Assembly (NCBI GenBank): GCA_016716565.1
Contig: JADJWC010000002.1
Location: 682,001-746,000 of the forward strand
Reading direction: 5' to 3'
Length of the DNA stretch: 64,000 bases
From: a bacterium
GTDB lineage: Bacteria > Bacteroidota > Ignavibacteria > Ignavibacteriales > Ignavibacteriaceae
Part shown: piece after piece, positions 15,841-23,945 of the stretch
Layout: every line of letters begins with the position of its first letter
How positions within the stretch are numbered: position 1 is the first letter of the stretch
Made by a program: the position numbers and the translations under genes
Notes under the pieces: generated by a model
What the model was told of the DNA's origin: nothing
Databases searched by the model: none
Seen by the model: only the letters and a program-made list of their open reading frames with translations

Positions 15841-16395
15841 TTATACTTCCATAATTTCTTTTTCTTTATGCTTAAGAATATCGTCAATTAATTTTATGTG
15901 ATCGTCAGTCAGCTTCTGCATTTCTTTTTCAGCGTCGTGCAACTGGTCCTCAGTCATCTTTTTATCCTTCTGTTCTTTTTTAAGATGATCGTTTGCATCA
16001 CGCCTGACGTTTCTGATAGCAACTTTAGCTTCTTCACCAAATTTTTTTACAAGTTTAACAAGTTCTTTCCTTCTTTCTTCATTTAATGGTGGAATTGGAA
16101 TTTTCAGATTAGTTCCATCGCTTATCGGATTAAGACCGAGGTTAGCTTCGAGGATCGCTTTGTCTATAATCTGAACCATTTGTTTTTCCCATGGAGTAAT
16201 GGAAAGAGTATGTGCATCGAGTACTGACACGTTACCAACCTGATTAAGCGGGACCATATTTCCATAATAATCAACCCTGATGCTGTCGAGTAGCACGGTT
16301 GTCGCTTTGCCGGTTCTTACTTTTGCGAGCTCACTTCTTAATGTTTCTATAGTTTTATCCATTCTGCTTTTAGCGTCTTTTATTTGCTGATTCAT
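15841..16395 (-). CDS. frr: Ribosome recycling factor
   Basis: The 184-aa protein is of normal length and shows the conserved pattern KSRMDKTIETLRSELAKVRTGKA, ITPWEKQMVQIIDKAI, LKIPIPPLNEERRKELVK and VAIRNVRRDANDHLKK. With EF-G it splits post-termination ribosomes. It follows pyrH by 18 bp in the same direction, the usual pyrH-frr pair, and is closed by a strong terminator. Confidence 0.97.
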   Translation of the reverse strand: MNQQIKDAKSRMDKTIETLRSELAKVRTGKATTVLLDSIRVDYYGNMVPLNQVGNVSVLDAHTLSITPWEKQMVQIIDKAILEANLGLNPISDGTNLKIPIPPLNEERRKELVKLVKKFGEEAKVAIRNVRRDANDHLKKEQKDKKMTEDQLHDAEKEMQKLTDDHIKLIDDILKHKEKEIMEV

Positions 16396-16413
16396 AATAA
16401 CCTCTGTTTGTTA

Positions 16414-17151
16414 TTAAACTTCTTTTGAAATTTTTTCTCCATTGTTTATAAGAGTGCCTACATCTTCACCTGAGACAAGCTTGAGTAAATTATCGGGAAC
16501 ATCCATATTGAATACTATCATCGGCAGATCATTTTCCTGGCAAAGACTTACCGCTGTTAAATCCATAATTCGTAAATTCTTTTTTAACACATCCAGGTAT
16601 GAAATATTTTCAAACCTCAATGCATCAGGATTTTTTTCGGGATCGCTGTCAAAAACACCATCTACTCTTGTTCCTTTGATTATTACATCGGCTTTTATTT
16701 CAACTGCGCGAAGCGATGCTGCTGTATCTGTACTAAAATATGGATGACCTGTACCCGCACCAAAAATCACAATTCTTTTTTTCTCAAGATGTCTGATCGC
16801 TCTTCTTCGTATATAAGGTTCGGCAATTGCTTCCATATTTATTGCACTCATCAGACGGGTATAAATTCCTTTTTTCTCAATAGCATTTTGAAGAGCAAGT
16901 GAATTAATCACCGTAGATAACATGCCCATCTGATCGCCGGTTGCTCTGTCAATTCCCTGCGAAGTTGCACTGAGTCCGCGATAAATATTTCCGCCGCCAA
17001 TAACAATCCCGAGTTCAACACCCGTTTTATAAGCCTTTTCAATTTCTGCGGAAAAAAATTCGAGCACATTATTATCAATTCCAAAACCCTGTGAACCCAT
17101 TAATGATTCACCACTCAATTTGAGTAAAACTCTTTTATACTTTAAGCTCAT
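16414..17151 (-). CDS. pyrH: UMP kinase
   Basis: The 245-aa enzyme converts UMP to UDP and belongs to the amino-acid kinase family. It opens KRVLLKLSGESLMG, has the GIVIGGGNIYRG nucleotide loop, GDQMGMLSTVINSLALQNAIE, and the DTAASLRAVEIKADVIIKGT(R)VDGVFDSDP region that binds UMP and ATP. Length is normal. A hairpin terminator separates it from tsf upstream, so pyrH-frr may have its own promoter. Confidence 0.97.
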   Translation of the reverse strand: MSLKYKRVLLKLSGESLMGSQGFGIDNNVLEFFSAEIEKAYKTGVELGIVIGGGNIYRGLSATSQGIDRATGDQMGMLSTVINSLALQNAIEKKGIYTRLMSAINMEAIAEPYIRRRAIRHLEKKRIVIFGAGTGHPYFSTDTAASLRAVEIKADVIIKGTRVDGVFDSDPEKNPDALRFENISYLDVLKKNLRIMDLTAVSLCQENDLPMIVFNMDVPDNLLKLVSGEDVGTLINNGEKISKEV

Positions 17152-17186
17152 TACATCCTGAAAAATTTTATGTTTAAATATAAAAA

Positions 17187-17211
17187 AAGGTCTTAATATT
17201 ATTAAGACCTT
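17187..17211 (-). terminator. Intrinsic terminator after tsf
   Basis: AAGGTCTTAAT-ATT-ATTAAGACCTT has perfect 11-bp arms followed on the minus strand by TTTTTTTA, 12 bases past the tsf stop. Confidence 0.85.
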
Positions 17212-17222
17212 CTACTTTGAAA

Positions 17223-18077
17223 TTATTTCTTCTCATCACCGAGATGGAAGCGGTCAAATCTTGAGACCTTTGCTGCAGACCCGTGTTTAGTATTGAATTC
17301 TTTCAGCAGATCGCCAACAGTTTTTGAATTATCTTTAATGAACGCCTGCTCAAGAAGAACATTTTCCTGGTAGAATTTATTCAATCTTCCCATCGCAATT
17401 TTCTCAAGCATCTGCTCGGGCTTTCCTTCTTTCTTTGCAAGCTCTTTGTATATTTCGATTTCTTTATCAACAACAGCTTTAGGGACGTCTTCCCTTTTTA
17501 CACTTATCGGATTCATAGCTGCAACCTGCATAGCCATATCTTTTCCAATTGTGTAAAGCTCATCGTTTCCTGATTTTACATCTTCGAATTTTATGAGCAC
17601 TCCAAGTTTAGAGCCCATGTGAATGTAATCCACAAGCAAACCTGTCGTCGCTTCCACAAAATTGAAACGGGAGATTTCTATCTTTTCACCAACTTTGCCC
17701 AATACTTCGTTAACTTTATCCTGAACCTCAGTGTAGTTCATTAACTCAGTGACACTCTTGGGTCTGTATTTGTGAGCAGCATCGAGTACAAATTTTGCCA
17801 GATTAATAAAATCCTCACTCTTCGCAACAAAGTCGGTTTCACAATTGATTTCAAGAATTGTAGCGGAACGTTTATCATCCGAAACTTTAGTGACTACTAA
17901 TCCTTCATTCGCTGATTTTTCAGCTCTCTTTGCAGCAACAGAAGCACCTTTCTTTCTTAAAATTTCTATGGCTTTCTGGATATCGCCATTAGCTTCTTCG
18001 AGTGCCCGTTTGCAGTCCATCATACCGGCACCGGTTCGTTGTCTTAAATCATTTACTTGTGCAGCAGTAATTGCCAT
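17223..18077 (-). CDS. tsf: Elongation factor Ts
   Basis: The 284-aa protein is the nucleotide exchange factor of EF-Tu. The N-terminal UBA-like domain reads VNDLRQRTGAGMMDCKRALEEANGDIQKAIEILRKKG, followed by the core segment INCETDFVAKSEDF, which contacts EF-Tu. The C-terminus (FDRFHLGDEKK) is ordinary. It lies 21 bp after rpsB and forms the universal rpsB-tsf operon. Confidence 0.97.
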   Translation of the reverse strand: MAITAAQVNDLRQRTGAGMMDCKRALEEANGDIQKAIEILRKKGASVAAKRAEKSANEGLVVTKVSDDKRSATILEINCETDFVAKSEDFINLAKFVLDAAHKYRPKSVTELMNYTEVQDKVNEVLGKVGEKIEISRFNFVEATTGLLVDYIHMGSKLGVLIKFEDVKSGNDELYTIGKDMAMQVAAMNPISVKREDVPKAVVDKEIEIYKELAKKEGKPEQMLEKIAMGRLNKFYQENVLLEQAFIKDNSKTVGDLLKEFNTKHGSAAKVSRFDRFHLGDEKK

Positions 18078-18098
18078 AATAATTAGTTCCTTTCAAAA

Positions 18099-18968
18099 TT
18101 AATTTTCGGAAGAAGTTTTTGTTTCTTCAGAATCTTTTTTTTCTTCAGATATATCTTCTTCTTTTTTGTCTTTTCTCTTCAAATGTTTCTTGGATACCTT
18201 TTTCTCTTCCGCTTGTTCAGTTTCTTCGTGATGCTCTTTCCGTGCTCTTTCTCTTTCAGCAATTTCCTCAGCTCTTCTTTCTTTGAACTTTGCCTGTCCT
18301 TCAATAACAGCATCAGCCATATGCTTTACGATAAGTTCAATTGTTTTAACAGCGTCATCATTTGCCGGGATCATATAATTTATATCATCAGGGTCGCAGT
18401 TCGTATCAACAATAGCAAAGACCGGAATGTTCAATCTTTTTGCTTCCTTAACTGCTATATCTTCCTTTTTAATATCGACTACAAAAACAACTCCCGGAAG
18501 TTTTCCCATCGTTTCAACTCCCTCGAGAATTTTTTTCAGCTTGTCGCGCTCCCGCGTAAGAAACAATCTTTCCTTCTTCGTAATCTTTTCGAAGGTTCCA
18601 TCAGTTTCCTGTTTTTCGATGTTCTGTAATCTCTTTACACTTTTTCTGATTGTCGAAAAGTTTGTGAGCATTCCGCCAAGCCATCGCTCACTAACCCAGT
18701 TCATTCCGCATCTTTTTGCTTCGGATTCGATTACACCTTTTGCCTGCTTTTTAGTACCCACAAAAAGTACTGTGTTTCCCTGCGAAACAGCATCGACCAT
18801 TTCCTGGTATGCTTGATTTAATAATCCAAGACTTTTCTTTAAATCAATGATGTGGATCCCATTCTTCTCCATAAAAATGAATGGTTTCATCTTGGGATTC
18901 CAGCGGCGTGTTAAGTGCCCGAAGTGTGCACCTGCTTCAATGAGGTGCGTCAACTCTACAGTTGCCAT
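18099..18968 (-). CDS. rpsB: Ribosomal protein uS2 with charged C-terminal tail
   Basis: The 289-aa S2 protein carries the normal fold (HLIEAGAHFGHLTRRWNPKMKPFIF, TNFSTIRKSVKRL, VVDIKKEDIAVKEAKRLNIPVFAIVDTNCDP) over about 230 residues. An extra tail of ~55 residues, rich in Glu and Lys, follows; such tails occur in S2 of this phylum. The ATG at 18968 has an AGGAGA ribosome site about 9 bases upstream. A strong hairpin lies immediately before that site (18988-19009), possibly for autoregulation. Confidence 0.96.
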   Translation of the reverse strand: MATVELTHLIEAGAHFGHLTRRWNPKMKPFIFMEKNGIHIIDLKKSLGLLNQAYQEMVDAVSQGNTVLFVGTKKQAKGVIESEAKRCGMNWVSERWLGGMLTNFSTIRKSVKRLQNIEKQETDGTFEKITKKERLFLTRERDKLKKILEGVETMGKLPGVVFVVDIKKEDIAVKEAKRLNIPVFAIVDTNCDPDDINYMIPANDDAVKTIELIVKHMADAVIEGQAKFKERRAEEIAERERARKEHHEETEQAEEKKVSKKHLKRKDKKEEDISEEKKDSEETKTSSEN

Positions 18969-18987
18969 AAATATATCTCCTGTTTTT

Positions 18988-19009
18988 ACCTGCCTACCGT
19001 CAGGCAGGT
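18988..19009 (-). promoter_or_regulatory. Hairpin in the rpsB leader
   Basis: Arms ACCTGCCT and AGGCAGGT (8 bp, loop of six) lie directly before the Shine-Dalgarno sequence of rpsB. S2 is autoregulated through its leader in several bacteria, so this could be part of such a control. The core CTGACGGTAG is shared with the palindrome at 336-351, so it may instead be a dispersed repeat that landed here. Confidence 0.35.
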
Positions 19010-19224
19010 CTTCTATCTTCGTCTTCTCTACCTTTCACCCGACTACTGCCGGACACAGGAGGTAAATCGGAAGATATGAATGTTGATTAATTTAGTTTAT
19101 TGTTAATTGTTGTTGGTTTTAGTTTCATAGTTTACAGTTTTAGTCTATAAGTTCAGCTCTAATTATTGAATCAAGGCTGATTACCAATTGACCAGAACTA
19201 AAAATAAATGAACCAATAACCAGA

Positions 19225-19611
19225 TTATCTTTTAGAAAATTGAAATCTTTTTCTTGCTTTCGGTTGACCGTATTTCTTTCTTTCAACCATTCTTGGATCT
19301 CTTGTTAAAAGACCTTCTATTTTCAATGCCTGTCTGTATTCGGGATTCAAATCTATTAAAGCTCTCGCAATACCTAATCTTATTGCTTGTGCCTGACCTG
19401 TTGAACCGCCGCCCTTTACGTTAACGAACACATCAAATTTGCCTTTTGTTTCGGTTACATAAAAAGGTTTTGTTATGTCTTCACGACTAACAAGTAATGG
19501 GAAAGCCTTCTCAAACTCTTTTCCATTTACTGTCACCTTACCATTACCATTTTTCAATATAATTCTTGCTACAGATGTTTTTCTTCTTCCAATAAAAATT
19601 CTATCAGCCAT
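19225..19611 (-). CDS. rpsI: Ribosomal protein uS9
   Basis: The 128-aa protein has the S9 pattern: IGRRKTSVARIILKNGNGKVTVNG near the start, VKGGGSTGQAQAIRLGIARALI in the middle and the basic tail KKYGQPKARKRFQFSKR, which reaches toward P-site tRNA. Its ATG overlaps the rplM stop by one base, so the two are translated together. Confidence 0.97.
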   Translation of the reverse strand: MADRIFIGRRKTSVARIILKNGNGKVTVNGKEFEKAFPLLVSREDITKPFYVTETKGKFDVFVNVKGGGSTGQAQAIRLGIARALIDLNPEYRQALKIEGLLTRDPRMVERKKYGQPKARKRFQFSKR

Positions 19612-20060
19612 TACTTCTCCGATGTGCTTAATAATTCTGGTTTCTGAGCTTTGTGCGGGTGTTCGGGTCCTGCATAAACTTTTAATTTCGTAATCAGACT
19701 TTTGCCTAATCTGTTCTTCGGTAGCATACCTCTAACAGCTTCCTGAATGACGTACTCTGGTTTTTTACTTTTCATTTCTTCGTAAGAACGAATCTTCTGT
19801 CCACCAGGATACATACTATGCCAGATATATTTTTTCAGTTCTTCGCGTTTGCCTGTCATTTTAACTTTGTCAGCATTAATTACAATCACGAAATCACCGG
19901 TATCCATATTCGGTGTGAAAATTGGTTTCGTCTTTCCTCTGATAACTGATGCAACTCTGGAAGCTAGTCTTCCTAACACCTGGTCCTTCGCATCAACAAG
20001 GTACCACTTTCGGGCGGCATCCTCGGTCTTAATGAACCTTGTCATACCTGTCTTTTTCAA
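19611..20060 (-). CDS. rplM: Ribosomal protein uL13
   Basis: The 149-aa L13 has RKWYLVDAKDQVLGRLASRVASVIRGK, MDTGDFVIVINADKVKMTGKR and GMLPKNRLGKSLITKLKVYAGPEHPHKAQ. The start is TTG at 20060, supported by AAGGAG 7-8 bases before it; an ATG five codons later is not preceded by such a site. rplM-rpsI is the standard operon. A possible Bacteroidota-type promoter is at 20101-20131. Confidence 0.96.
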   Translation of the reverse strand: MKKTGMTRFIKTEDAARKWYLVDAKDQVLGRLASRVASVIRGKTKPIFTPNMDTGDFVIVINADKVKMTGKREELKKYIWHSMYPGGQKIRSYEEMKSKKPEYVIQEAVRGMLPKNRLGKSLITKLKVYAGPEHPHKAQKPELLSTSEK

Positions 20061-20100
20061 AATAAACTCCTTCGTTAAACAAATTCAATTTTTGAGCCTG

Positions 20101-20131
20101 AAAAAATAAGCTCCTACCCTCTAAAAGTCAA
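20101..20131 (-). promoter_or_regulatory. Possible promoter of rplM-rpsI
   Basis: On the minus strand TTG (20131-20129) is followed after ~20 bases by TATTTTTT (20108-20101), close to the Bacteroidota -33 TTG / -7 TAnnTTTG arrangement. Transcription would begin about 34 bases before the TTG start. Match by eye only. Confidence 0.3.
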
Positions 20132-20328
20132 GAAATTTAAAGTCCAATTAACTTGATGCTTTTTTTAACCATAGCAAAGTCCTCTATTTAATCCAGCAAG
20201 TACTGAAATGCTTAAAATCAAATCGACATAATCGATAGTAATAAAGCTTGAATTATTTGATGACCGAAGCGAAATTTGTAACTTTGTGCTCTAAAATTCA
20301 GTTTTTTTGTATAAATCCCAAGGATAAA

Positions 20329-21366
20329 ATGAAATTTCTTGTAACCGGGGGATCCGGATTTTTAGGAATAAACTTAATTCGTTACCTTTATTCAAAAGGT
20401 CAACATATTAAATCTCTTGATCTTGTTGAATTTGATTATCCCGACATGAAAGACAAGATTGAGGTAATTAAGGGCGATATCAGAAATAGAGAGGATGCCG
20501 AAAAATCTGTTGAAGGAGTTGATATAGTTGTCCATTCAGCTGCCGCACTTCCATTATACGCTCCGGACGAAATTTTTTCAACGGATATCGATGGTACAAG
20601 AACAATGCTTGAAGCGGCAGAAAAATTTAAAGTTCAAAGATTCGTTCACATATCATCAACCGCTGTATACGGAATACCAGACCATCATCCTCTTTATGAA
20701 ACTGATAAACTAGATGGAGTTGGTCCATATGGTAAAGCTAAAATTCAGGCAGAAGAAGAATGTTTAAAGTTTCGACATAAAGGAATGTGCGTTCCGATAA
20801 TCCGGCCTAAATCATTTATTGGTCCCGAGCGGCTGGGAGTTTTTGACCTACTCTACGATTGGGCAAAGGATGGGCATGGCTTTCCAATGATCGGAAACGG
20901 AAAAAATCGTTACCAACTTTTAGACGTAGAGGATTTATGCGAAGCAATTTATCTTTGCTCTACGTTGGATAAAGAAAATGTTAATGATACTTTCAACATT
21001 GGCGCAAAAGAATTTACTACTATGCGGGAAGATTATCAGGCAGTTCTTGATTTTGCAGGTCATGGAAAGAAAATAAAAGGACTTCCGGAAAAGCCTATTA
21101 TACTAACTCTCAAAGTTCTTGAATCAATGAAACTTTCTCCGCTTTACAAATGGGTTTACGAAACAGCGTCAAAAGATTCTTTTGTATCAATTGAAAAAGC
21201 AGAAAAAGTTCTCGGTTACAAACCAAAGTATTCAAACAAAGATGCTTTAATAAGAAATTATAAATGGTATCTTGCAAACCACGAAAAATTTAAAAATAAA
21301 ACCGGTATTTCACACAGAGTTCCGTGGAAGCAAGGCATTCTTAAAATGGCAAAATATTTCTTTTAA
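20329..21366 (+). CDS. NAD-dependent epimerase/dehydratase (extended SDR)
   Basis: The 345-aa protein starts at ATG 20329 (MKFLVTGGSGFLG), preceded by AAGGA; a frame extending to 20248 lacks a ribosome site. The nucleotide-binding GGSGFLG is at 7-13, the catalytic YGKAK (YxxxK) follows HISSTAVYG, and RPKSFIGPERLGVFDLLYDW resembles 3-beta-HSD-like/NSDHL-type or UDP-sugar epimerases. Substrate is not clear: it could act on a sugar nucleotide or on a lipid/polycyclic alcohol. It is alone on the + strand before the deoxyhypusine-synthase-like gene, 48 bp away, and may be its operon partner. Confidence 0.85.
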   Translation: MKFLVTGGSGFLGINLIRYLYSKGQHIKSLDLVEFDYPDMKDKIEVIKGDIRNREDAEKSVEGVDIVVHSAAALPLYAPDEIFSTDIDGTRTMLEAAEKFKVQRFVHISSTAVYGIPDHHPLYETDKLDGVGPYGKAKIQAEEECLKFRHKGMCVPIIRPKSFIGPERLGVFDLLYDWAKDGHGFPMIGNGKNRYQLLDVEDLCEAIYLCSTLDKENVNDTFNIGAKEFTTMREDYQAVLDFAGHGKKIKGLPEKPIILTLKVLESMKLSPLYKWVYETASKDSFVSIEKAEKVLGYKPKYSNKDALIRNYKWYLANHEKFKNKTGISHRVPWKQGILKMAKYFF

Positions 21367-21414
21367 TTTCTATGATTTTAATAATTTCATTTCCAAAATA
21401 TTAAGGAGGGAAAG

Positions 21415-22458
21415 ATGGCTCAGAAGAAAGATTATCTTAAAGAAGTTATCGAACATATTGATATCAAAAAACACAATGTAGTCCCTTTAGTTGATGCTAT
21501 GGAGAATATGGCTTTTACTGCACGAGATCTCAATCGCGCTGCAAGAATTTATGATATGATGATAAAAGATAAGAACTGCGGAATTATTCTAACGCTAGCC
21601 GGGAGTCTTTTCAGTGCTGGGCTGAAGAAAGTTGTTTATGATATGATCATGAACAATATGGTTGACGCAATCGTTTCAACGGGTGCGATCATTGTTGATC
21701 AGGATTTCTTTGAAGCACTTGGTTTCAAGCACTACAAAGGAACAAAATGGGTCGATGATAATAAAATGAGAGATCTGCACATCGACAGAATTTATGATAC
21801 TTTTATTGATGAAGATGAGTTGAGAATTTGTGACGACACTTGCGCAAAAATATTCGATGGTATGGAACCAAAACCATATTCATCAAGAGAGTTTCTTTAT
21901 GAGTTTGGAAGATATCTTGAAAACAACGGCGGACCAAAAGTAGATGATTCAGTTGTTTGGGCTGCTTACAAAAAGAATGTCCCGATTTTCGTTCCGGCTT
22001 TTTCAGATTGCTCTGCTGGATTCGGTTTCGTAGTTCATCAAACACAAAATCCTGATAACCACGTTTCTGTTGACTCAGCAAAAGATTTTGTTGAACTCAC
22101 AAAAATTAAACTCGCAAGCAAAGACACAGGTATCTTTATGATTGGCGGCGGTGTTCCTAAAAACTTCACACAGGATATTGTTGTTGCAGCAGATATTCTT
22201 CAGGAAGATGCAACGATGCATAAGTACGCTGTTCAAATAACAGTTGCTGATGAAAGAGATGGTGCACTTTCCGGATCAACACTTAAAGAAGCAAGCTCGT
22301 GGGGTAAAGTCGAAACAACGTACGAGCAGATGGTTTACTCTGAAGCTACAGTTGCTATGCCTTTAATTGTTGGTTACGCTTATCATAAAGAAAACTGGAA
22401 AGAAAGAAAAGCGAGAGAGTTTCAGAAACTGTTTGCAAAAGTCGGCGTTACAGCCTGA
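21415..22458 (+). CDS. Deoxyhypusine synthase family protein
   Basis: The 347-aa protein belongs to the deoxyhypusine synthase (DHS) family, NAD-dependent enzymes that transfer the aminobutyl group of spermidine. Supporting segments: DRAARIYDMM-like N-region, VSTGAIIVDQDF, the NGGPKVDDSVVWAAYKKNVPIFVPAFSDCSAGFG core, and SSWGKVET, with K298 in the place of the active-site Lys (human SWGK). Classical DHS modifies eIF5A, which bacteria lack, so bacterial homologues probably make homospermidine or another polyamine. The ATG follows a strong AAGGAGGG site. A stem-loop terminator is at 22481-22515. Confidence 0.88.
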   Translation: MAQKKDYLKEVIEHIDIKKHNVVPLVDAMENMAFTARDLNRAARIYDMMIKDKNCGIILTLAGSLFSAGLKKVVYDMIMNNMVDAIVSTGAIIVDQDFFEALGFKHYKGTKWVDDNKMRDLHIDRIYDTFIDEDELRICDDTCAKIFDGMEPKPYSSREFLYEFGRYLENNGGPKVDDSVVWAAYKKNVPIFVPAFSDCSAGFGFVVHQTQNPDNHVSVDSAKDFVELTKIKLASKDTGIFMIGGGVPKNFTQDIVVAADILQEDATMHKYAVQITVADERDGALSGSTLKEASSWGKVETTYEQMVYSEATVAMPLIVGYAYHKENWKERKAREFQKLFAKVGVTA

Positions 22459-22480
22459 TTCTTTTTCCATCTATTTACTT

Positions 22481-22515
22481 AAAGTCACACTTATTATTGA
22501 TATTAGTGTGACTTT
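22481..22515 (+). terminator. Terminator after the deoxyhypusine-synthase-like gene
   Basis: AAAGTCACAC and GTGTGACTTT are perfect 10-bp arms around a 15-base loop, followed by a short T-rich tail (CATCATTT). It lies 22 bases past the stop. Confidence 0.65.
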
Positions 22516-22547
22516 CATCATTTAAAGTAATAAAATCGAATTGTTTT

Positions 22548-22580
22548 TTGCCTGATAAAAACTGAAATTTACTCTGTTTG
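22548..22580 (+). promoter_or_regulatory. Possible promoter of trkA
   Basis: TTG at 22548-22550 is followed after 22 bases by TCTGTTTG (22573-22580), similar to the Bacteroidota TTG...TAnnTTTG pattern. It lies 24 bases before the GTG start of trkA. Confidence 0.3.
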
Positions 22581-22604
22581 TAGAAATAAGTAAGGTAAAG
22601 AAGA

Positions 22605-23945
22605 GTGAGAATTATAATCGCAGGGATGGGGGACGTTGGATATCATCTGGCAAAACAGCTTTCCAATGAAGAGCACGACATCATTGCAATTGATAAGGAT
22701 CAGCAGAGGCTGAGTTATTTAGATTCTCTTGCTGATGTGCTTACCATCAACGGCTCCTCAACAAACATTTCAGTACTCAAACAGGCACAGGTTGAAAAAG
22801 CTGATCTTTTTGTGGCTGTAACCTCATTTGAAGAAGCAAATGTAACGAGTTCGATACTTGCTAAAAAACTAGGCGCAAAAAGAACCATAGCCAGAATAGG
22901 TAATTCCGAATATCTTGATGATGAGCTCGAATTCAGATTTCAGGATATTGGTGTAGATTTTATGATTTATCCTGAAGAGCTTGCAGCAAGAGAAATGGTC
23001 AACCTGATAATGAGAACTGCGGCAACAGATGTTATGGATTTTGAGGGAGGAAAACTTTCGGTAATTGGATTGCGGCTGGATAAGGAAGCTCCCGTCATCA
23101 GAAAAACCATTCTCGATATTGCTAAAGAATTTGAAACATACGATTTCAGAATTGTAGCACTCCAAAGAAATTTCAGAACTATAATTCCAAAAGGCAACGA
23201 CAGGTTTTTACCAAACGACCAGGTATTCGTAATTACAAAACCTGAAGGCAACAGCGTTGTGATGAAGCTTGCAGGGAAAGAAGATATTAAGTTTGATAAC
23301 ATTATGATACTCGGCGGTAGTAAAATTGGTCACAGGGTTGCTCAATTGCTTGAAGATAAAATGACCGTCAAACTGATTGAATCGGATGAAGAGAAAAGTC
23401 TTAAGCTTGCCGACACGTTGAAGAGCACATTAGTGATTAAAGGAGACGGACGGGATATTGATCTGCTTGCCCAAGAAGGAATAATTGATGTTGATGCTTT
23501 TGTCGCCGTAACCGAAGATGCTGAGACAAATATTATCACATGTCTTATGGCAAAGCACCTTGGAGTAAAGAAAACAATCGGTCTCGTTGATAAAGTTGAT
23601 TACATCCCGCTGACTCAAACCATCGGACTTGATTCTCTCATCAATAAGAAATTAATTGCTGCAAATAACATTTCCAGATTCATCAGAAAAAGTGAAGTAC
23701 TTGCTCTGAGCACTCTTGAAGGCGTTGATGCGGATATTATGGAATATTTTGTCCAGGCAAACTCACCGATTACAAAAAAACCAATCAAAGATCTCAACTT
23801 CCCGAAGGAAGCAATCATCGGAGGTATTATCCGCGGGGAAGAATCTATTATTGCGGTGGGAGATACTAAGATTCAAAAAGGCGATAAAGTAGTTGTATTC
23901 TCTCTTCCCGGTGGTGTAAAACAAACGGAAAAGTTCTTTAAGTAA
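22605..23945 (+). CDS. trkA: Trk potassium uptake protein TrkA
   Basis: The 446-aa cytoplasmic regulator has two RCK halves. The first starts RIIIAGMGDVGYHLAKQL (NAD-binding GxGxxG at 7-12); the second starts near residue 230 with NIMILGGSKIGHRVAQLLED. Each is followed by a TrkA_C segment. It binds nucleotides and gates the TrkH channel. The GTG start at 22605 gives the expected N-terminus. Its stop TAA shares a base with the ATG of the first trkH (TAATG), so trkA and trkH are coupled. Confidence 0.95.
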   Translation: MRIIIAGMGDVGYHLAKQLSNEEHDIIAIDKDQQRLSYLDSLADVLTINGSSTNISVLKQAQVEKADLFVAVTSFEEANVTSSILAKKLGAKRTIARIGNSEYLDDELEFRFQDIGVDFMIYPEELAAREMVNLIMRTAATDVMDFEGGKLSVIGLRLDKEAPVIRKTILDIAKEFETYDFRIVALQRNFRTIIPKGNDRFLPNDQVFVITKPEGNSVVMKLAGKEDIKFDNIMILGGSKIGHRVAQLLEDKMTVKLIESDEEKSLKLADTLKSTLVIKGDGRDIDLLAQEGIIDVDAFVAVTEDAETNIITCLMAKHLGVKKTIGLVDKVDYIPLTQTIGLDSLINKKLIAANNISRFIRKSEVLALSTLEGVDADIMEYFVQANSPITKKPIKDLNFPKEAIIGGIIRGEESIIAVGDTKIQKGDKVVVFSLPGGVKQTEKFFK

